From assembly GCF_018742245.1 (NCBI RefSeq), contig NZ_CP036135.1:98315-162314 (forward strand): DNA of 64,000 nucleotides, written 5' to 3'. Of this stretch, positions 60,501 through 64,000 are shown piece by piece. The stretch comes from Bacillus mycoides. Its GTDB lineage: Bacteria; Bacillota; Bacilli; Bacillales; Bacillaceae_G. Within the stretch, counting starts at the first letter, position 1. Each line of letters begins with the position of its first letter. Both the position numbers and the translations under genes were made by a program. A model generated the notes under the pieces. The model had not been told where the DNA came from, did no database searches, and worked only from the letters and a program-made list of their open reading frames with translations.

Positions 60501-62180
60501 TTACATTTTATCGATAATCATTTGTCTTTTATACCATTGATTTAATTTGCTTCTCGCCGTACTAGAAAGACGTTTTGTTTTTTTATTATAGAATCTAGAA
60601 AGAGTAGGCTGCGATATACCTATCTCTATTGAAAGCTCTCGCATAGTTATATTCTTTTTCATATGCATAAACTCTATTTTCTCTCTGATTACTTGTTCAT
60701 TTTCACTCGTATCTAATGGCTTTTCTACAATTTTTACTGGCTGACTTTCCTCATGTATTGTATCAATTGTTTTCTTTTTCGCTAAGTTTTCCATTGAACT
60801 AATTAGTTCTTTGGGTGGCAATATTACTATTCCTAACTGTGAATAATAATTTTTAAACCAATTCTTCTTTGTCAGTTTTTCTTCTTCTAAACCATTATGA
60901 TATTCCCAATGAGAAATTACTTCTTCTTTTTCTAAATCACTAAGAACATTTTCTAATTGTTCGCGAATACGATTAGGTTTTTGTTTCTGGTTTATACCCA
61001 TAACTGCTAACAAACCTTTATCTCCACCTATAGAATAAGGTCTTTGTAAGCTAGAAAACATTTGACGTATTCTCCATTGCCATGTCAAATATCGAATTAA
61101 TCTTTTATGATATTTGTGTCTATAACTATTATATTCAAGTGCCTTTTTTGATAATAATGCGGTAGTACTATTAGATCCATATAGATATCCGGATAAGAAA
61201 CTTCCCGGTTTGATTCGACACGATTCTATCCCCATGTATTCGTTTGTGTTTTTATCTCTCCATAGAACTACAGAATCTAATACAAATAGTCTTTTGATTA
61301 CCTCGCGTTTTACTTCATAATGCTTACCTGTTTCAGCGCGATCATTTAATACGACTACTTCATTGTCATCATTTAGATATATAAAAATACTCGCTAGGGC
61401 CGCAATCCGCTTCGCAACTTTAATTTTATCTTCTACCCTATAATATTCGACACCATTTGCCTTAGCCTTTGAAATACTGCACATTTCTAAAACTTGTTCA
61501 TATGAAAAATCAATAAATTCATCAGGCGATTTTGCTTCATTCAACCATTGAATCGTGATGGTATCTAAACAATCTGCAGTTAGATCATCCATATTACTCA
61601 TTACACCATCTACTAATGTATTCCATCTTGCTGTCTCTTCAATATTCGTTAACTTTAGATCTTCATCTTTATGAGAGGAAAGCTGTGCCACTCCATTACT
61701 ATCCTTTGTTTCAATAGGATAAGATTTTAACCGTGTGTTTTCATCTTCTTCAAATTGATTTTTAGCTATTCCATCTCTTAACTTATAATAGACCGCGGAG
61801 TTATTTACTTCTAAATAGTTTTCATTCACTATGTTCGCATCTGATTCACTTGTTGCTGTATGCACTATAGTACTAGCTGTCTGATTTTTACGAAACTCTT
61901 GTTCAATAAAGACACCTATGGTCTCATGAATAATTAATCTGTAAGTATCTATATTTTTAAATATATCTAGAGGAGAAACACCTTTTCTTTGTTGTTGCTC
62001 TAACCACTGTACAAGCATTGAAAATGATGGAGAAAGGTATTCTGAAGTCACAATTTTACTTTGATCTGCTTCAACATCAACATAATAGGAAACCCATTTA
62101 TGCCACAATTGCTCATCTTGTTTATACAGTTGTTCAGTTATTGATAGTGCGTCTCTAAACAATTGTAGAACGTCTTCCAT
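60501..62180 (-). CDS. Candidate plasmid replication initiator with C-terminal HTH, 559 aa
   Basis: I do not recognise a named Rep family. The protein has a long N-terminal helical region, a central domain with WNTLVDGVMSNMDDLTADCL, RVEDKIKVAKRIAALASIFI and RYLTWQWRIRQMFSSLQRPY, and a C-terminal XRE-type HTH (KKNITMRELSIEIGISQPTL then SRFYNKKTKRLSS). Size, position beside a partition operon and a field of spaced repeats on its upstream side suggest a replication initiator. A large plasmid regulator is the alternative. ATG 62180 follows AAGGAGCC. Apparently intact. Confidence 0.6.
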   Translation of the reverse strand: MEDVLQLFRDALSITEQLYKQDEQLWHKWVSYYVDVEADQSKIVTSEYLSPSFSMLVQWLEQQQRKGVSPLDIFKNIDTYRLIIHETIGVFIEQEFRKNQTASTIVHTATSESDANIVNENYLEVNNSAVYYKLRDGIAKNQFEEDENTRLKSYPIETKDSNGVAQLSSHKDEDLKLTNIEETARWNTLVDGVMSNMDDLTADCLDTITIQWLNEAKSPDEFIDFSYEQVLEMCSISKAKANGVEYYRVEDKIKVAKRIAALASIFIYLNDDNEVVVLNDRAETGKHYEVKREVIKRLFVLDSVVLWRDKNTNEYMGIESCRIKPGSFLSGYLYGSNSTTALLSKKALEYNSYRHKYHKRLIRYLTWQWRIRQMFSSLQRPYSIGGDKGLLAVMGINQKQKPNRIREQLENVLSDLEKEEVISHWEYHNGLEEEKLTKKNWFKNYYSQLGIVILPPKELISSMENLAKKKTIDTIHEESQPVKIVEKPLDTSENEQVIREKIEFMHMKKNITMRELSIEIGISQPTLSRFYNKKTKRLSSTARSKLNQWYKRQMIIDKM

Positions 62181-62224
62181 TTAAATTCGGCTCCTTATAT
62201 ACATTTAGTTATTATTGATCTTAA

Positions 62225-62260
62225 TTTGAAAATAATTAGCTATATGATGTTCCTTTTTAT
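62225..62260. repeat. Diverged iteron-like copy at the rep promoter
   Basis: TGAAAATAATTAGCTATATGATGTTCCTTTT resembles the repeats at 63261-63817 and lies about 45 bases upstream of the candidate rep start, where autorepression by Rep is expected. Confidence 0.45.
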
Positions 62261-62804
62261 AAAACTAGAAATAAAGTCATAATATTCAATTCTTTCGTTT
62301 CACCCTAAACATGTTAAGGGCTCTAGTTTGCATACTTATAGTCCACTCTGTAACTGATTATACAAGACTGAATCGATTTGTAAAATCCAAATAGCAATTA
62401 TACAAGTACTTATACAATAACCTATCTTTCAACCATTAGCTCTTTTTCTATTAGATTTTCAGTAATATTATTTATAAATACAACTATCCGTTAATTGTTA
62501 TGTATAAATAAATAGATCAAAATGCCGATACAAAGTATAATTTATAATATCGTATCTTTCTTAAACAAACACCATACATTTTCATAGCAAAGGAATGCAA
62601 GTATACTGATCTATACTGCATTCCTTTATTGTAATTGTATGTCCACTATATTTTTATTCTTCCTTTTCTAAAATTAAAAAACTAACATCCAAATTTCTTA
62701 TTTTTCACCTCTTTCTGGATCCACTCCATTGTAATAAAAACTCTTCATTAAATGTCCAAACTATTAGCTATCCCCCCTAAACAACAATAATTTTTATAAT
62801 AGAA
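62261..62804. other. Gene-free stretch with one terminator-like hairpin
   Basis: No gene is seen. A hairpin GGAATGCAAGTATA / TATACTGCATTCC (62592-62632) resembles the terminator at 10161-10206. It may end a short transcript from the repeat region. Confidence 0.4.
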
Positions 62805-62948
62805 GTTCCAACTGTTATAAAAAACAAAGAAAGAGTGGAAAAGCAATACACAAACGTGTAAATCACATGGAGTAAACCGATAAAAAGAATGAAAATTCTG
62901 ATAATTTATTCGCTAAGGGTTTTCGTTTACTCTTTCTTTGTTGTTATG
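62805..62948. repeat. Long inverted repeat AACAAAGAAAGAGT / ACTCTTTCTTTGTT
   Basis: Arms at 62822-62837 and 62927-62942 enclose about 90 bases with inner small hairpins (ACACAAACGTGT, GAAAATTC). This could be a structured RNA of about 120 nt or an origin element. Confidence 0.45.
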
Positions 62949-63054
62949 AGTTTAACATTAAAAATAACATAAATCAACAAAAAAACAAAAAATTCTTATA
63001 TTTTCGACACTTTATTCATCTCGCTCTAATTTCACCTTAAAAACATAGTTACAG

Positions 63055-63200
63055 TAGCTTTAAGATAAAGTTTAATCGAAATAATGTCATTAACCTTAAT
63101 AAATGAACAAAAGAAAAGATCGTATTTAAAAAAAGATCGTGACTTTATTTCAAATCCACACTCTCTCTAAAGTACCTCTTACATTTTAAGGAGAAGTGAA
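63055..63200. repeat. Decayed AATAAAGTTTGAT-family repeat
   Basis: AGATAAAGTTTAATCGAAAT, CATTAACCTTAATAAATGAA and AAAGATCGTATTTAAAAAAA follow the order of the copies at 41690, 45178 and 60000, but the hairpin arms have decayed. Confidence 0.45.
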
Positions 63201-63254
63201 AGTGAAAAAATGTAAGAATTAAAATATTAATGTTACTTCGAACACCCCAAATTC

Positions 63255-63820
63255 ATCAAAATGAAAATTTATAGCCATATCATTCCCCTTTCCATCAAAA
63301 CATGAAACAAAAATGACATTATGTAACTCTTTTGACTAACTCGAAATTTTTTTCTAAAAGTGCTTAAAGCTTGATATATAAGCTTTTCTACTACACCTAT
63401 ACTATTAGTTATGAAAATTTATAGCTATATGATGTCCCTTTTTTTTAGGTGAAAACCCCCTTAAACCCTTTCATATTAAGGCTTTACACGTTTCTAACTC
63501 TATTTTCATGTATTTATGCAACATGAAAATCCATAGCTGTATGATGTCCCCTTTTTTAACCAAACATGAAAACTCGCCTAGCCACTTCATGTTCCTTTTG
63601 TAATTATAAAATTACAGATAAAACCCATTAACATCACTGTTTAAAGGGTTTCATCTGTTCAATTCACAATTATAAACATGAAAATCCATAGCCATATCAT
63701 GTCCCTTTTATTTTTTTGAAAATCGATATAACTGTTGATTTAATCATGTTTACAAGGTTTTTTTGCTATTTCCCTTCTTTTCTAACAATATGAAAATCCA
63801 TAGCCATATCATGTCCATAA
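63255..63820. repeat. Iteron-like array, candidate origin
   Basis: ATGAAAATCCATAGCCATAT CATGTCC-type units start at 63261, 63411, 63523, 63678 and 63790 (spacings 150, 112, 155, 112). Weaker copies lie at 63302 and 63563. Spacers hold hairpins such as AAACCC/GGGTTT (63622-63652) and CCCTTGAT/AAGGG (63841-63870). The array lies upstream of the candidate rep gene and has no coding capacity, so an origin or incompatibility region is the leading idea. Confidence 0.6.
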
Positions 63821-63984
63821 AAAAAATTACAGGAAGCCTGAAACCCCTTGATACACAAGGGATTAAAGGGCGTTTCATCTTTTTGTTTTTTCTCTTAAAG
63901 GGACGCATTTCAGCAAATTTCGATTTGGTATAATCAAAATTGGTATATTTTATAGTGTTTTGACATTTATTTCTGAATTTATAG

Positions 63985-64000
63985 GTAGGAGGTGAAAAAG
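63985..64000 (+). promoter_or_regulatory. Ribosome binding site of a gene beyond the window
   Basis: AGGAGGTGAAAAAG at the very end is a perfect Shine-Dalgarno sequence, preceded by promoter-like TTGGTATAATC and TTGGTATATTTTATAG. A rightward gene must start just outside the window. Confidence 0.6.

Noticed and set aside
1..64000. tRNA, rRNA or group I/II intron genes
   Set aside because: No cloverleaf-like cluster, rRNA signature or intron-encoded reverse transcriptase was recognised; a tRNAscan/Rfam run would be decisive.

Overview
The window looks like part of a large, low-GC plasmid of the Bacillus cereus group, most probably a Bacillus thuringiensis-type strain. The evidence is the IS231-like and IS240/IS6-like insertion sequences, Tn4430-type terminal repeats, an enhancin-like M60 metalloprotease, a three-gene HBL/NHE-type enterotoxin operon, a plasmid-borne gerA-type germination operon, BC1881- and YuzF-type small proteins, and plasmid partition and replication modules. 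No rRNA, tRNA or CRISPR array was seen.

Layout. 0-5.5 kb is a scrap-yard: a VirD4/TraG fragment, an internally deleted Tn3-family remnant, a DUF2178-like/XRE/small-membrane gene cluster, an IS231-type remnant, a tnpB remnant and an intact Rpn-family nuclease gene. 5.5-10.7 kb holds an SLH-domain scrap, a broken secreted protein gene and its intact, larger paralogue carrying cell-wall-binding repeats, then a YbjQ gene. 10.8-17.7 kb has a truncated serine recombinase, a two-component system with a likely target gene (secreted repeat protein), a secreted DUF6973-like protein with a small membrane partner, and an XRE regulator with two palindromic operators. 17.7-28.1 kb has a full-length IS231-type element, a gerXA-XB-XC operon with a forespore-type promoter, and small genes for YuzF, BC1881, CarD and acyl-ACP desaturase.

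28-40 kb is a virulence block, all transcribed leftward: an LPXTG-anchored enhancin with five Ig-like repeats, a secreted transglutaminase-fold/discoidin protein preceded by a c-di-GMP-I riboswitch with its own terminator, and an HBL/NHE-like toxin operon with a hairpin between the second and third genes. 41-49 kb is sparse, with a Nudix hydrolase, DUF2262 and other hypothetical proteins, a membrane-anchored Mrr nuclease overlapping a Toprim primase-like gene, and a decapitated topoisomerase III gene. 49-52 kb carries IS6-family copies and a complete tnpB gene.

52-64 kb is the plasmid maintenance region and the most interesting part. A ParM-like actin and a ParR-like partner are preceded by seven copies of a 42-bp repeat (candidate parC). 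A second, ParA/small-DNA-binding-protein system is embedded in about ten imperfect ~140-bp units, each repeating a promoter plus a TATAGAAATAGGGATAT-type operator, so the candidate centromere looks like an amplified parA promoter-operator. A 559-aa candidate replication initiator with a C-terminal HTH follows, with five spaced iteron-like repeats to its right. Two complete partition modules of different classes suggest a composite replicon. Several families of miniature elements (IS231-derived, IS605-derived, Tn3-derived) and intergenic hairpin repeats punctuate the window.
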